Below, piece by piece: positions 18,990 through 30,787 of a DNA stretch of 64,000 nt (its first letter is position 1; each line of letters opens with the position of its first letter). This stretch comes from Adiantum capillus-veneris (lineage: Eukaryota; Streptophyta; Polypodiopsida; Polypodiales; Pteridaceae). The notes beneath the pieces were generated by a model that searched no databases, was not told the DNA's origin, and was given only the letters and a program-made list of their open reading frames with translations. The translations under genes and the position numbers were made by a program. Location of the stretch: assembly GCA_014529385.2 (NCBI GenBank), contig CM043944.1, positions 91,815,914 to 91,879,913 on the forward strand, in the 5' to 3' direction.

Positions 18990-21900
18990 GACAAAGATTT
19001 TCAGTATGAACTTTTGTAGGAAGAGAGTGAGGTATTGACAAAAATGATATGGGAATATTAAGAAGAGAAAGATCTCCACTTTGTGTAAGAATAAATGGAG
19101 ATAGAATTTGTAGAAAAGAAATAAGAAAAGAAAGAGGACATGATAAAGAACTTTGTCCACCTTATCTTTCCTATTCATATATATTTGTGGTTGATTATCT
19201 TCTTGTTGTCTTCCTTAGCATTGCATGATTCATTGCCAAATATTGCTATTGTCACTTGTAGGTCTTTGTGCATTTCATGTCATGGGCATGGTTGTTCGAT
19301 TGAATTGAAATTTTGTGTGTACTTTGTTTCATTGAAGTGCAGTATCATAATACATTGAGGTAGAGGTAGGACGCATGTGTTGGGGGTACCATCGTAGCAT
19401 AGCTTCGATGACCAACAATAATTGTCAAGCCAGAGGGATGAGCTACCTGGCTAGGGCATGGAAACACTCACACGATTAGTGAGATAATCATGGCAACACG
19501 AATGGAAACCCTATGAAGTGGGCTTCTCGGCCTATGGAAGAGCTAAGCCACAATGTCTGGCAATCTCCACATCCACTTCTCTTCACCTTAAATCAACCCA
19601 ATCACACATACTAACGATTGGAATAACGCACACATCACTAATCCCATCATGCAACACACTAATCACAAGCTCACACACATAGATCTATTGAACATCCACA
19701 CTCCAATCAAACCTATATGCACACACAAGGAATAGAGGGCAATCACACAAGATTAGAGCGGGATTAACCACTAATTAGTTACGATCTAGCTAATCAAAGC
19801 ATCATTAGCAATCATAAAAAGTATGAGAGAGGCATAATGAAAGAGAATTAAGCCTTGATCAATATTAATCAAGTCAGCAAGGAGAAGCTTAAGGACTCCA
19901 TAGCCACGCAAAGAGTGGTCTCAACAAATGAGGTTGAGAATCCTAATTTCATTTACACACTGCCTTATATACCTAGGGTAAAAATATACAATGTCCATGT
20001 GCCCAAGGCCTTTAGGGCTCCACAACTTACTGAATCTGTAATTTAGGTGCACTAATCGACCTATTCTTTATAGCTTGGAACTCTCATTGAGCAGTAACAC
20101 ATTACAAATATTACAATGACTTGGAAGAAATTACAATACATGGCCATTTTGGAAAATGTAAAAAATGTGTAGCTCCAATCTTTATTGCTTCTTTGTATTG
20201 ATCTTCGGTGTGCATCCATAACGCTTGGGCCTTTAGCAACTTTTGTTAATTGAAGTCGGCTCAGTTAACATTCCTCCCTTCCAATTTTAGTGTCCGTCCT
20301 TGGATACTGTTGAAAAGTGTCCATGGAGCCTGTGGAAGGTTTTTGATTGGTTGTCGATGGGCTATCTTTATTTGTCATTGAATTTTTTGATGAGGTTCAT
20401 TCCGTTGTAGCATCTTCATTGGTCCGAAATTGTCTCTAATGTGAGAGATGATGTCGCATTTGTTCGTTCTAGCAGCATATGGTGAGGCTTCTGTTTATTT
20501 ATTACGAGTATGTACAAGAGAAGTAGAATGATGAGGATCTAAATTAGGGTCTAATACATGGATAACCAAAGGGAAAAAAACCCAGTGGGAAAAAAGTGCC
20601 TTTGGGATACGCGCATTATTGAAGTACTTTTAGCATGGAAAATATTGAAGGGTTTATTTGTTAATGGATATGAAAAAAAAGTTTAGCAAACAAAAGGGTA
20701 GCATGATGGAACATTGGTTTGAATGTTGTCTCAAACTGATTGTATGCAAAAACTTTTAGTTTTTTTGTTTTGGCATAGTGTCCGAGTTTGATGCACTTTC
20801 GGAAGCACGATAGGTGCTCGAAGTTGGGTGCATAGATTTTAAGGTTGAAGATGCAATTTTAGCTTGTGCAGAGCTTGAGGTTTGAGGTTTTTTGGTAGAT
20901 TTGCGCAAAGAAGAAGCAGGTAGATTTGGTCGACTGATACCCATTTTCGGCCAAGGAAAAGTTGTTAGCATTGGCACTATAGTTGGAACTTTTCTAACAG
21001 GTTTTCACAGGATACTTTGGCAACCATTTTGTGCTTTGGTTCATGGTCTTTGCAGACGGATTTGCATATGGTTATGGCACATGGTTGATGCCCATTGTAC
21101 ATGCATTTTGGCGAGCACTTTTGAGTGCCTCTGAGCTCTCTTGAGAGCATTATTTTCGCATTGATTAGTTTTTTGGTTTGCACCTATTTTGATGCTTGTT
21201 TATGCGCCTTCATTCCATTGATATACATTGAGTGTGGATTGCTATTGTATGTGACATTGTTTAGCTGCTTTGGTGTTTCTACTCATTGACATTGAGTAGT
21301 GTTATGGTTTATGGTTTTGAGTCCTCTTTCGTAGACTATAGTGCTCAAGGTTAACTACCACTTTGCCATATCTTTTGTTGACAAATTTTGGCTAGTTTCT
21401 AGTGGTCGAGAGCTTCTCCCACTTTGGCATCTTGGATGTGGTTTATGGTTTGAGAGTTTGCATTGACATTTTTCTAGGACACTCTATGCGATTTTCCATA
21501 TTTTTTTCGCCATAGTTTTGGCATTTGCAGTCATTGGATTGAGATGGTGATTCCCTTCTGTTGTGGTCGACTTTCTCAAATTGACGAGCATATGGTTGTT
21601 TTTGGACATAGATTGGTGTTCTTGTATCCACTCTCACAAGAGTGAATATTGTGTATGCTCACAGTGGCTATAGGTGGACTTATCATATGCACTATTTTTT
21701 TATCGATGAATATTTCGATCATGAGTCTACTACTGCATACGATTTACAAGTAGTCATTGGTTACAGGTTCCATGTACATTTGGCAGTTAAGACGTGCATC
21801 CGTGTGACGATTGTAGAGCACATTGTGATAAAACTACTGCAGGAGATTTTATGCATTGATGCACTTGAGCACTACAAGTGCTAGTGAGCTCTTGTGAGAG

Positions 21901-22087
21901 TGTTTTCTCCCCGTAGGGAGCTCCTTTCATTCTAGGTTTGGTGCACTTCTCTTTGACATTGGTTTATGCACATTGCCCTTGTACATGCTATAGAGCCATA
22001 ACTTCACTTATGGTAGTTGATATGTGTAACAATCTTGAGTCCATGACGATGACTCGTGTGTGACAGCAGCCTCATTCGTGTTGACAC
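18990..22087. other. degenerate intergenic DNA
   Basis: Only short, domain-free open frames on both strands. It may be the decayed leader and gag of the copia remnant that follows, with other insertions inside. I see no ends or target duplications. Confidence 0.35.
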
Positions 22088-23340
22088 TTGCAATTTTGGC
22101 ATTGTGGTCACACAGGGCATGTTAGACGACATTGCTTTGGACGCATGAGGCAGCGACACAAATGTATGCATGATGCAAAGAAGGTTTTGACACAGACTAG
22201 AGATGTGACTTTATATGCTCATGACATTGATGTCACATTTATGTCTAGTGTTTCTCTTGCTTTTATGTCTGATAGAGATGCCATTTACTCTCGATGGTTA
22301 CTAGATGAGTATGCAACATTCCACGTCACATCATGTTGTGAGTGGTTCAACACTTTTGATAGTGGGAGCCTTGGTTGTGTGCATCTAGCTGACGGATCAA
22401 CATATGACATAGAGGGTGATGGAGATGTATGCTTGTCATTACCTAGTGGTACATCTTATATGCTATGACATGTGTGTTATGTTCCTAAGATTGCGTAGAG
22501 TTTGATCTCAGTGAGACAGTTGACAGAGAGTGGATGCAAATGTACTACTTAGAGAGTAGTCCTTTCATGTGCATTGTGGTTCCCTAGTCATTGCGCGGGG
22601 AGCCAGGATTGGCTTGGTCTACCCTATGCATATATTTGAGGTGCGAGATGACATAGTCTTAATTACATCACAGTCATGCCAGCAAGAGACTAGACACATA
22701 TCTTTCGCGGGTGAGCTCTAGTGTTGTGCACGACATGTCTGTAGATGCAGAGTTAGATCAGCCATGCTCTAGCAAGACACAATGGATTGATCCTCTTAGG
22801 ACAAAGATGCCTCCTACCATAGAGATGAGAGATATGGAGTTCTTTGATATGCTCATGCTAGAGGCTGACATGGTGATGCTAGGACATGTGGATATAGTCC
22901 CTATGGACAATGAGGGAGTGACGACTACCTTGGAGTCAGGATTGATGCGTCCATGCATGACTAGTTCTGGTGGTGATGCAATGAGCATTGAGATACCTAC
23001 TACTAATAGATTGGCAGAGGTCACTACACATGGCGCTGACGCGACTAGCATGGATATGCTGGCAAAGATTACGCATTAACCATTAGCCTTTGGGATTCTC
23101 ATGTATGACCTCTTGATGTCAAGACCCGACATATAAGCTGTTGCGGGAGTGTTTACAGTTGGGGTTGTCAGTCAATGATGACTAACAATAGCATGATGCA
23201 TCACGGAACAGTGCAGGTCATTACTAATTACCTAAAGGGTATGTATGATGATTCTAGTAGGGATATACGCTTCCATACATCGCTAGAGCCTATACATCAC
23301 CATGTATTTACTTTGAGAGATCCGATGGGCATTGGTTAAG
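22088..23340 (+). pseudogene. Ty1/copia gag-protease and pol remnant (C3)
   Basis: 22088-22468 encodes a CCHC zinc knuckle (CGHTGHVRRHC) and then the region before and around the copia protease: WLLD-x-YATFHV, where the usual Ser-Gly of the active site is replaced, then VHLADGSTYDIEGDGDVCLSLPSG, followed by a stop and a recognisable SLISVRQL-like segment. 22711-23079 resembles the acidic, Met-rich linker between integrase and RT. No RT motif is legible afterwards. Frameshifts and stops throughout show a dead element. Confidence 0.6.
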
Positions 23341-23427
23341 ATGAGTTTTCTTCCTATACCTCTTGTACATACTTCTAGGTCCTATACTAGTATCACTTAT
23401 TGGCATAATCACCTTTAAGTACAACAT

Positions 23428-23582
23428 TGTTGGGGTAAGGTAGTGTGCCTCTTACCCCAGTCGGACGATGAGCGAGAGGCATCCGATTGCCCATCACTTG
23501 TACACAGCTTATTCTTTACTAGATAGAAGAATAAGGGGCACTCTCTCACATATTATAGTGAGCTGCTCCACCCACATCTCGT

Positions 23583-23641
<59 letters not shown>

Positions 23642-23700
23642 ACACTCTTATCTTTGTACATGGAAGTTGTAAATGCATACATCAACTTTCTAACCATCTC
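23428..23700 (+). repeat. probable copia LTR fragment with (CT)n
   Basis: Begins TGTTGGGGTAAG, matching the TGTTGGG start of the other copia LTRs here (33220, 40498, 57645). A (CT)n tract at 23587-23638 sits in the same relative place as in those LTRs. The right end is not defined and no partner LTR was found. Confidence 0.4.
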
Positions 23701-24216
23701 ATCAAACCAAATCCAAACATCAAGGATGGAAGCACGCCATGCAGGTCACCCCCTCAAGGGATCTGTCACCCTACACCCTAAGACGCACACGACCCAACTA
23801 TTGGTCACAAAACATAAATGACCACTAACAATTGAAAGAGGTACCTCGTACATCAAGCTGAAGGTGGAAATCCCTAAAGGCTAGCAGGCTATTAAGGTGA
23901 TCCATGCACCTGCGAGAATCGGGGCAAGAGTGCCGAAGGCTGCCATGGACCAGTACAACTCTGCCATAGTTGTATGATCCTCCTTAAGCACCAACACCCT
24001 GATAAGCACAATAGCTCCTCAAAAAGATATGAAAAAACCGTCGATGATACACACCTCCATCCCCAAAGATGCAATACCCCATACATGTAGCGAGCAAATT
24101 CGGGCAAGCGCATTCGCTTCCACCGAGAGAAGATGGGCAGTTTTCTTGCCCAAAGTGCAAAATTAGGCCTTGAGCCGATCCCCACACACCATTAGGTGGG
24201 GTGTAGATAGCAGGGG
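23701..24216. other. intergenic DNA
   Basis: Nothing recognisable. Overlapping short frames on the minus strand (23892-24187) have no domain. Confidence 0.35.
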
Positions 24217-24559
24217 GTTTCTACGGTGAGGAGATTACGGGCCATAGATCTTGGTGGCAGTGTGAAAAGTAATCTCGGGTACCCTATCTTTTGGCACCAT
24301 TGCCTTGCACATGTGTTTTAAGTAAACTCAGGCCCACATACTTCAGAAGCATGTGCAAGGCGAAGTGGTTAGGACATGTGCCTCACAAGGGTGAGGTCAT
24401 GTGTTCAAATCCCACGGATGCAAAAGAAGTACCCGAGATTACTTTTGAAATGCGGGTACCCAAGATTACTTTTTGTAATCTCAGGTACTCGAGATTACAA
24501 AAAGAATTTTTAGTTACCCGCATCTAGATCTACGGCCCATAATTCCCTCATTGTAGATC
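24217..24559. mobile_element. foldback (MITE-like) element with nested inverted repeats
   Basis: Outer inverted repeats of about 35 bp: TCTACGGTGAGGAGATTACG... at 24220 pairs with the complement of ...CCCATAATTCCCTCATTGTAGA ending near 24557, with about five mismatches. Inside, an 18-bp perfect pair lies at 24267-24284 and 24429-24446 (AAAAGTAATCTCGGGTAC type). A 12-bp perfect pair lies at 24302-24313 and 24350-24361 (GCCTTGCACATG). Further copies of the GTAATCTCGGGTAC motif at 24453-24522 form another hairpin. No transposase is present. I could not identify a target duplication, so the superfamily is open. Confidence 0.65.
24356..24422 (+). other. tRNA-like (SINE-type) module inside the foldback element
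   Basis: An A-box-like GGCGAAGTGGTTAGG and a B-box-like GTTCAAATCCC are 44 bases apart, the spacing of a tRNA gene. An anticodon-loop-like CCTCACA lies between (a CAC anticodon, as in tRNA-Val). It is not a functional tRNA: the acceptor arms do not pair fully. It could be an internal RNA polymerase III promoter of a SINE. Confidence 0.55.
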
Positions 24560-26469
24560 CCACCCTCCCATGCTCATGTCACTTAGTCCCTAGGATCTTC
24601 CTTCCCTTGTTCTCTAAGGCCATTTTGAGCAGGACTCCTACACCCTACTCCCTGCTCCATGCTTTGCTCGTGATCGACGTGGTGTGGTGTCTGTCCACAT
24701 CGACTTTGCCACGCACCTTCCCTCGGCTCCATCCCCTACTCATGACCAAGCACACTTGTGTACCTACAACAAGGTTGGCAATGCACACTTGCGCACATGC
24801 GTACTTGTGAGGGCTAGCTATGATGCACACCGATACACTTATGTGATGTGTCTTGCATGTTCACACCTATAGGATAACTTCTATGAACCTCAATGCAGAG
24901 TTGCATTGGAGCTCAATGTGCTGCAAACAGAGGGAGAGAGCTCCTCTACACCGCCATTGGATCTCGATCCAAATTTATCTCTTTCTCATCCATGTCCAAA
25001 GCAAAACGCGAACGCCTGCACACACACACACACACACACACACTCATAGACATGCAACACACATGTCGCTTTCATCTGCAGCTTACTATTCTAAGAATGG
25101 ATACTTGTTGAACATTACATGGATGGTATGTATAAGTTAAAAAGGTTTTAAGTAGGACATGGATAACAACTGATAGGTTTGTTGATACTTGTAATATGTA
25201 TTCAAGGCTAACGAATTTGTTGTTTTGTTTATATGGATGTAGGTGAGGACTCTATCTTTACTTAGGAACTTTTTGGCTTAGCCGCTGTCCATCACTATCA
25301 AACCTGGACTCTTTTACTTCAAAATAAGTTTTTCTTGACTATCTTATATACAAAACACTAGAATAATACCTCATTCTCACTATGATGTAATGGAAATGGC
25401 TTAAGAACTTTGAGAGTAGAGGAATTAGGAAATTAGGTGAAGCACTTTTGAGAGATTACTTTGTGAGCATAGCGGGTGAACTTAATTGATGGTAGCAACA
25501 TAAACATGGTACTTAGTTAACTTGGCATGAACAATACTTTTGCAAGAGAGAGAGAGTTTAGAGGACATGACAATAGTTGAGGACCGGATTCATATGGAGC
25601 CGGTCCCCCCTCCAATAGGCATTTGTATTATAGTTTCTCCCATCAAGAGAGACTTGGTACAATGAAATCTTTGTGTTCCTTGTGACCTACGTGATGCAAT
25701 GAAGATGGAAAACTTCATGCATCACAAGCGTAACATAAACTTGTAGAAAGCATTAACTATCCCAAGCCTGAGTCCTAAGGCCTCAAACACCTTCAAAGGT
25801 GGAGAGAGCTAGTGGGGAATGAGGGTAGGGAAGAGGAAGAAGAAACATTCCATAGGAGAAATAAATAGTTCCTAACTTATCATTACTCTTCTTGTTAGCA
25901 TACATAATAGCATAGTAATGGAGATGGAGAAGATGGCAAGCTTAAGCATTGAAGCATGGCTCTTGGTTGGATTTGCATTCCACAGCCAAGAGGGTTGGTG
26001 TAGGCTCTTACTTCTCACAAGCTTAGAGAAGGAGGTGGAGTTCCTCAACTTTCACCAAGTGAGAATGGATCCACAAAATGAGTGTGCGTGTGTGGTGTAT
26101 ATCCCCCCTAGCACCCCCCTTGCTTGCTTGGGGCGAGTTGCAACTTTTCCACATGCTGCAAGCTCATTGGACCCCTCTCCCCCTAGCCAATCACATGCAG
26201 CATGCAGTCAAGTATATGGATAGTCTTTTGACAAGTTTCCTCCTTATCCTTTAGAGAGAGAGAGAGAGAGCTTGAAAATATCTAGATATTTGTTGGATGG
26301 AACTAGAAGCTCATTGGACCCCTCTTTATCCCAACCAATAGCATTCAAGCACACCATGTGGTTAAGCTTAGTGAGATTCTGACATGTGTCCCATGTGCCC
26401 TTTTAGAAAAGGGGTGCCCTTTGGGTGAGTGGAAGGTTAGGTCAAAGATTCCCCTAACTTTGGGACTTT
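24560..26469. other. intergenic DNA with (CA)n
   Basis: No coding sequence recognised. A (CA)n tract lies at 25019-25043, and a short GA run near 25546 and 26255. 24600-24870 and 25900-26220 have short open frames without recognisable features. Confidence 0.4.
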
Positions 26470-26746
26470 CATGCATAAGAAGCTTCTCAAGCAACTTCCT
26501 CATTAAGTTTGCAGGGTCTCTCTTTGACTCAAGCACCTTACCCCCCATGCATAGGAAGCTTCTCAAGCAACTTCCTCATTAAGTTTGTAGGGCCGGACTT
26601 TTGACTCAAGCACCTTAACCCCCAAGCATAGAAAGCTTCTCAAGCAACTTCCTCATTAAGTTGGTAGGGTCTCTTTTTTCTCAAGCACCTTACCTCCCAT
26701 GCATAGGAAGCTTCTCAAGCAACTTCCTCATTAAGTATGATAAGTA
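26470..26746. repeat. tandem repeat, about 76-bp unit, four copies
   Basis: Units begin CATGCATA near 26470, 26546, 26622 and 26699. Each contains GAAGCTTCTCAAGCAACTTC, then CTCATTAAGT, then CTCAAGCACCTTA. The copies differ by scattered substitutions and the last is truncated. Confidence 0.9.
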
Positions 26747-26791
26747 CCTCAAGTACCTTAGTCATCAAGCATGACAAGCACCTTAGGTGGA

Positions 26792-26953
26792 GTTCCCACC
26801 TCAAGCTCAACCCTAGCTTGCCTAAGGTCAAAGGCAAGTTTAGGTTGGGTTCCCACCTCAAGCTCTTGAAGCCCTAGCTTGCCTAAGGTCAAAGGTAAGT
26901 TTAGGTCAGGTTCCTACCTCAAGCTCAGCCCTGGCTTGCCTAAGGTCAAACGA
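26792..26953. repeat. tandem repeat, 57-61-bp unit, about three copies
   Basis: Units begin GTTCC(C/T)ACCTCAAGCTC near 26792, 26849 and 26910. Each ends in CTTGCCTAAGGTCAAA. Unrelated in sequence to the array on its left. Confidence 0.88.
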
Positions 26954-27018
26954 CTTTTAACACTAACCATTGAAGGTCTTTAATGAAGCTAACCCTAAGG
27001 TCTTTTAAGCTCCATTAG

Positions 27019-27216
27019 TTGCACGTTGCTCTTTGATAGACTACCTCCTTTTGGACCCGTATTGAGATGTAACCATCTCTCCTCTTGGTCCCCTGCTGAG
27101 ATAAGTCTAGAAGCACTTATTGCACATTGCTCTTTGGTAGACCATCTCCTTTTCGACCCGTATTGAGATGCAACCATCTCTCCTTTTGGTCCCCTGCTGA
27201 GATAGGTCTAGAAGCA
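27019..27216. repeat. tandem repeat, about 101-bp unit, two copies
   Basis: Units begin TTGCAC(G/A)TTGCTCTTTG near 27019 and 27120 and end TAGAAGCAC. About ten substitutions separate the copies. This is the third distinct tandem array within 750 bp. Confidence 0.9.
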
Positions 27217-29145
27217 CATGTCTCAATTCTAACTCTTGTTCCCGTTTATTCTCCCACATTAAATGATCAATTTAATATGAGAAAATCATTTGGGTAAGCT
27301 AGATATTAGATTTTATGACAATGATGTACAAAAATGAATCAAAGACTGAGTTGTTTTTGTGCTAATCATTGTCCTTTGGCTAAAGCCAACTATCTTTTGA
27401 ATTGTTATGTTCTTTTGTGTATAAGTATAAGTCTAAAACCAACAACACACACTCATACAGACACAAAGGCATGATGGTTGCCCTTATGCTCGAGAATCGA
27501 AGATTTTGGAGACAAAGACCAACTCATCTTCACATGCAACAACTAGAGTCGGACTACACATAGTGACAAAAAATTTCAAAGACCAGAATAATAGATGATC
27601 GGGATTAGTAGGAATAAGAAGATGAAATACCATCGCATATGGGGGGAGCCCAAGCGCTTCATCACCACGAGAAGTCGAGGAGTTGTCACCGCCACCGCCT
27701 TCACAACATGACCAAGGAATCACCAAGCTTTCCCAGCTCACTAATGCAGAAACGAAGAGTTTCGCCAAACCTTGGATGCCACCAGCCATGAGGACTCTGC
27801 CACCTCCCCCAAGGTGTCCAAGGCTTCATTCCCATCCGCCGTACCACTCACACCTGCAACAACAGTCCAAATCACCAGAGAATCGTCGAGCTGCAAACAA
27901 TCAGGCTTTGGAGGAGCCAAGCCCTTGCATAATAAGGACTTCAAAGCCACATGCGACACTGACCTTGCCACAGACAGCCTCGCCATGGAGGACCGTTGCA
28001 ACAACGAGGAAAGTGGCCACCCTCTTTGCCAAAAAAAAGGGTGGATGATAGAGACGAAGGGAAGCCACCATGGGAGGAGGTGTCGGGTCCTCCCTCTTGA
28101 GGAACACCCAGCTCCCAGGGCATGCCCACCACAAGGCTCCGCGGCGCCAACACCCCAAGACATAGACCTGCCCTGCCGCAAGCCATCTTGGGCCTCCCTA
28201 CCCCATGCGCCCTTCCTTTTCCACATGGTATCTCCCAAGGATACTGCCTAATTAAACATTCCCTGGGCAAAGAGGTATTACCATACTAGCGATGTTCCGA
28301 CACAACTCTATTTATATTTGTAAGTTTCCTAGATTCGTTTAGGAACATTAGGTATCACCCTTGCCAAGGCGAAGGGCCTTCCACCTCCAAAAAGAGGACT
28401 CAATCTTGCGAGCAGTAGAGGAAAGCCTTACCTTCACTGCCCCCCACACCGCAAAGGCCAGGGCACTAATCTACTAGAGCTAAACATTCTTTAAAAAAAA
28501 ATAATGATTTCGCCATTGCTATCGTCATGGCCTCCTGCTTGTGCGACATATTACACCCCCCCCCCGGCTCCCGCTTGCTCGACATCCCTGCCTATGTCCC
28601 CTCTTCTTCCACCTTCTGCTTGCATCACCTCCGTCCTCATCAACAAAGATTCTCCCTTTTTTTTTGAATTACCTCTAGCTGGTACCCCCTACCCTACCAT
28701 ACTAGTGTTCTTTCAAATCCCATATCTCCGCAGATTGCCTATTTGCCTCATTCTCTTGCAGGCTGGAGTAAAACTCCAAACGTATGCAGGAATCAAGCAC
28801 GCAACGTGCATCGTAGCAATGAGACTCTTTCACTAACCACCCCATCGAAGCTGCCATGCTTCTATGCCAAGACCCTTAAAAAAGAAAAAAAAAATGTTTC
28901 TAGCTCAACGACTACGGTCATCGGCCCCTAAGCCCCTGCTCTACCATTGCTTGTTCATTGTGCCCGTGTCTGCTCACTACTCATCGTCATGCTAACCACT
29001 CATCGCACGCCACCTGCAACTGCACTCCCTGCCCGCCAACCAGGAGTCTCAATGGATCCTGAAAGATTCGCATTTTAGACAATTTTTTAAAAATCGTTAG
29101 CAAAATAATATATATTATTTGTGCTACTCCTCCAGATGCAACTTA
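27217..29145. other. intergenic DNA, GC-richer patch, no gene recognised
   Basis: 27650-28260 is GC-richer and open on both strands (for example 27772-28251 plus and 27741-28238 minus), but no frame shows a domain, codon pattern or start context I would trust. A C run at about 28553-28565 and low-complexity Pro/Ser coding potential at 28504-28700 add nothing. Confidence 0.35.
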
Positions 29146-29491
29146 GGCTGGTGTCACACTGGGACGGGGGAGGGATGACCGTGCTGATTAGGCGCGCTCT
29201 CATTGGTGCTCCAAAAAGCGAAAGATGGCCGCTGGGGTTCGTCAGAGGGGCGACCTTCCCACCTCAGCCAACTTTTATCATGGGAGGCCATCTGCCAAAA
29301 GCTATGGCGCGAGCGCACAGGATTGGGTTTGAACTCTGGTAGGCAGCTAGAAAACCGATGGTCATACCACTTGGCCAACGTGGATTCACTGCTGCCTCTA
29401 TGCAGGTTTTAGGAGAAGGTCCAGTGTGATAGCAGCAACGGGTGGCACCTTGCAAAAATTGAGGGACGCCCGTCCCAGTGTGACACGGGCC
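29146..29491. mobile_element. PIF/Harbinger-type MITE, 346 bp
   Basis: Terminal inverted repeats of about 25 bp: GGCTGGTGTCACACTGGGAC at the left pairs with the complement of GTCCCAGTGTGACACGGGCC at the right. The 3-bp duplication TTA is present on both sides (29143-29145 and 29492-29494). A TTA target and GG(C)-start termini are typical of PIF/Harbinger (Tourist-like) MITEs. There is no transposase. Confidence 0.8.
29318..29382 (-). other. tRNA-like module inside the Harbinger-type MITE
   Basis: On the minus strand an A-box-like TTGGCCAAGTGG is followed 43 bases later by a B-box-like GAGTTCAAACCC, again at tRNA spacing. The acceptor stem is not intact. It could be a SINE head captured by the MITE, or a chance match. 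Confidence 0.45.
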
Positions 29492-29603
29492 TTAGGAGCT
29501 TGCTGATTCTATTCCCAAAAGTTAATGCTTCAATTACGCCTTACTTACGATACACTCGAAGTTTGCTTGACCATCGCGAGGCCAGAACAAGGTACCCCCG
29601 CCC

Positions 29604-29606
<3 letters not shown>

Positions 29607-29677
<71 letters not shown>

Positions 29678-29730
29678 AGAGAGAGAAATAGGGCAAAACG
29701 CAATCTACAAACTTGTGCGATCACGCAGCT

Positions 29731-29783
<53 letters not shown>
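29607..29783. repeat. compound microsatellite (CT)n(CA)n(GA)n ... (GA)n
   Basis: (CT) 29607-29639, (CA) 29639-29674, (GA) 29674-29687, then 47 bp of unique sequence and (GA) 29735-29783. The flanking CT and GA arms can pair as a long hairpin. Confidence 0.95.
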
Positions 29784-29785
<2 letters not shown>

Positions 29786-30559
29786 GTGTCTTTTCTAACT
29801 CGATGATTCTGACCATATGAAGGTTTATGCACCGTCAATCTGCTTGCTAGTTGCAGCAAGTTTTCTAGACGTCAAGCATTGTAGCTATTTTCTTCTTTTG
29901 ATATTCTGTGTTATTTTTGGTTGGCTCCAGTTTGTAGTCGTGGCCCAGATAAGAAGAGAGAATACGGGCTTCAATAATTTTTTTTGTAAAGAAATGTGCG
30001 AAGCTCCAAATTGTCAAGGGATAAAGTGGTTGCAAAAAAAAAACATTCAAAACTTTAAAGTATACCAGTGTTTTTCTGCTTTTGTTTAGTATAGTTGTTG
30101 GGGAGAGGGCATTATGCCATTCATTGTAAGGGCATTTGAAGTTTCCACAGATCCCCTCAAAAATTGGCAAGCTATTTAGTTATATGCGTCATTTTATCTT
30201 TTTATAATTTGCTATGCATAATTTTGCTATGTGCTTAAGTTCGACATTCACATGTCCTCTAGAGGCCATCGCTTTTACGACAAATTGAAGAATGAAAGAT
30301 GTGGCCATCGTGCTATTGGAGTCCCCGTCTGCAACTGTGTTGGCATCACTAGAAACTTGGGTGGGAGCTTTTCTTGAGCTACCACCCACCACCATGGTGG
30401 ATGGGAGTGGCAATCGCAGCTGCGTAGGTCTGAGGTTGTAGGTAAGCGTGATGGCACTACAAAGACACCCAAGAGTCGGAGGATGAGTGGTGCAACAAGA
30501 GGTGGGCAATGGAAGGGGCCAAGGCGATGGCTGAAGACAATTGGGCTCATTCTCTAGCA
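29784..30559. other. intergenic DNA
   Basis: No gene or element recognised. Confidence 0.35.
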
Positions 30560-30787
30560 TGCTTCCTGGAGAAGGTGCAGAGTCTGGAGTACCGGCTTGT
30601 ACTGCGTTGATGCAATATAAAGAAATACCGAAAGGGGCCCCAAGGTTTGGGGCCAGTACTCTTTGGGTGGAATTTCGCCACTCTGTGTCGCGCGTCGTCT
30701 CTCTCTTTCAGTTTAGTTGTTACTGAAGTGCTAAAAGTCTGTTCAGTCTGTTCTTTTCTATTGGCACGTGGTGCCCTTCTTGTGACA
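30560..30787 (+). repeat. gypsy LTR fragment (R-U5 end), family of G1/G4
   Basis: Contains ATATAAAGAAATACCGAAAG, then GTGCTAAAAGTCTGTTC, a G-box CACGTG, and ends CTTGTGACA at 30787. The same blocks appear in reverse orientation at 52206-52400 and, for its last part, in the same orientation at 57979-58027. The left part of the LTR is missing. Confidence 0.65.

Noticed and set aside
23587-23821. ORFs of Ser-Leu repeats
   Set aside because: They are translations of the (CT)n tract, as are similar frames at 3.9, 29.6, 36.8, 40.7, 41.5 and 57.8 kb.
24356-24422. Functional tRNA gene
   Set aside because: A and B boxes are present but the acceptor and other stems do not pair properly. Treated as a tRNA-like SINE module.
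27741-28251. Open frames on both strands in a GC-richer patch
   Set aside because: Sense and antisense frames are equally long and neither has a domain. GC-rich sequence with few stop codons explains both.
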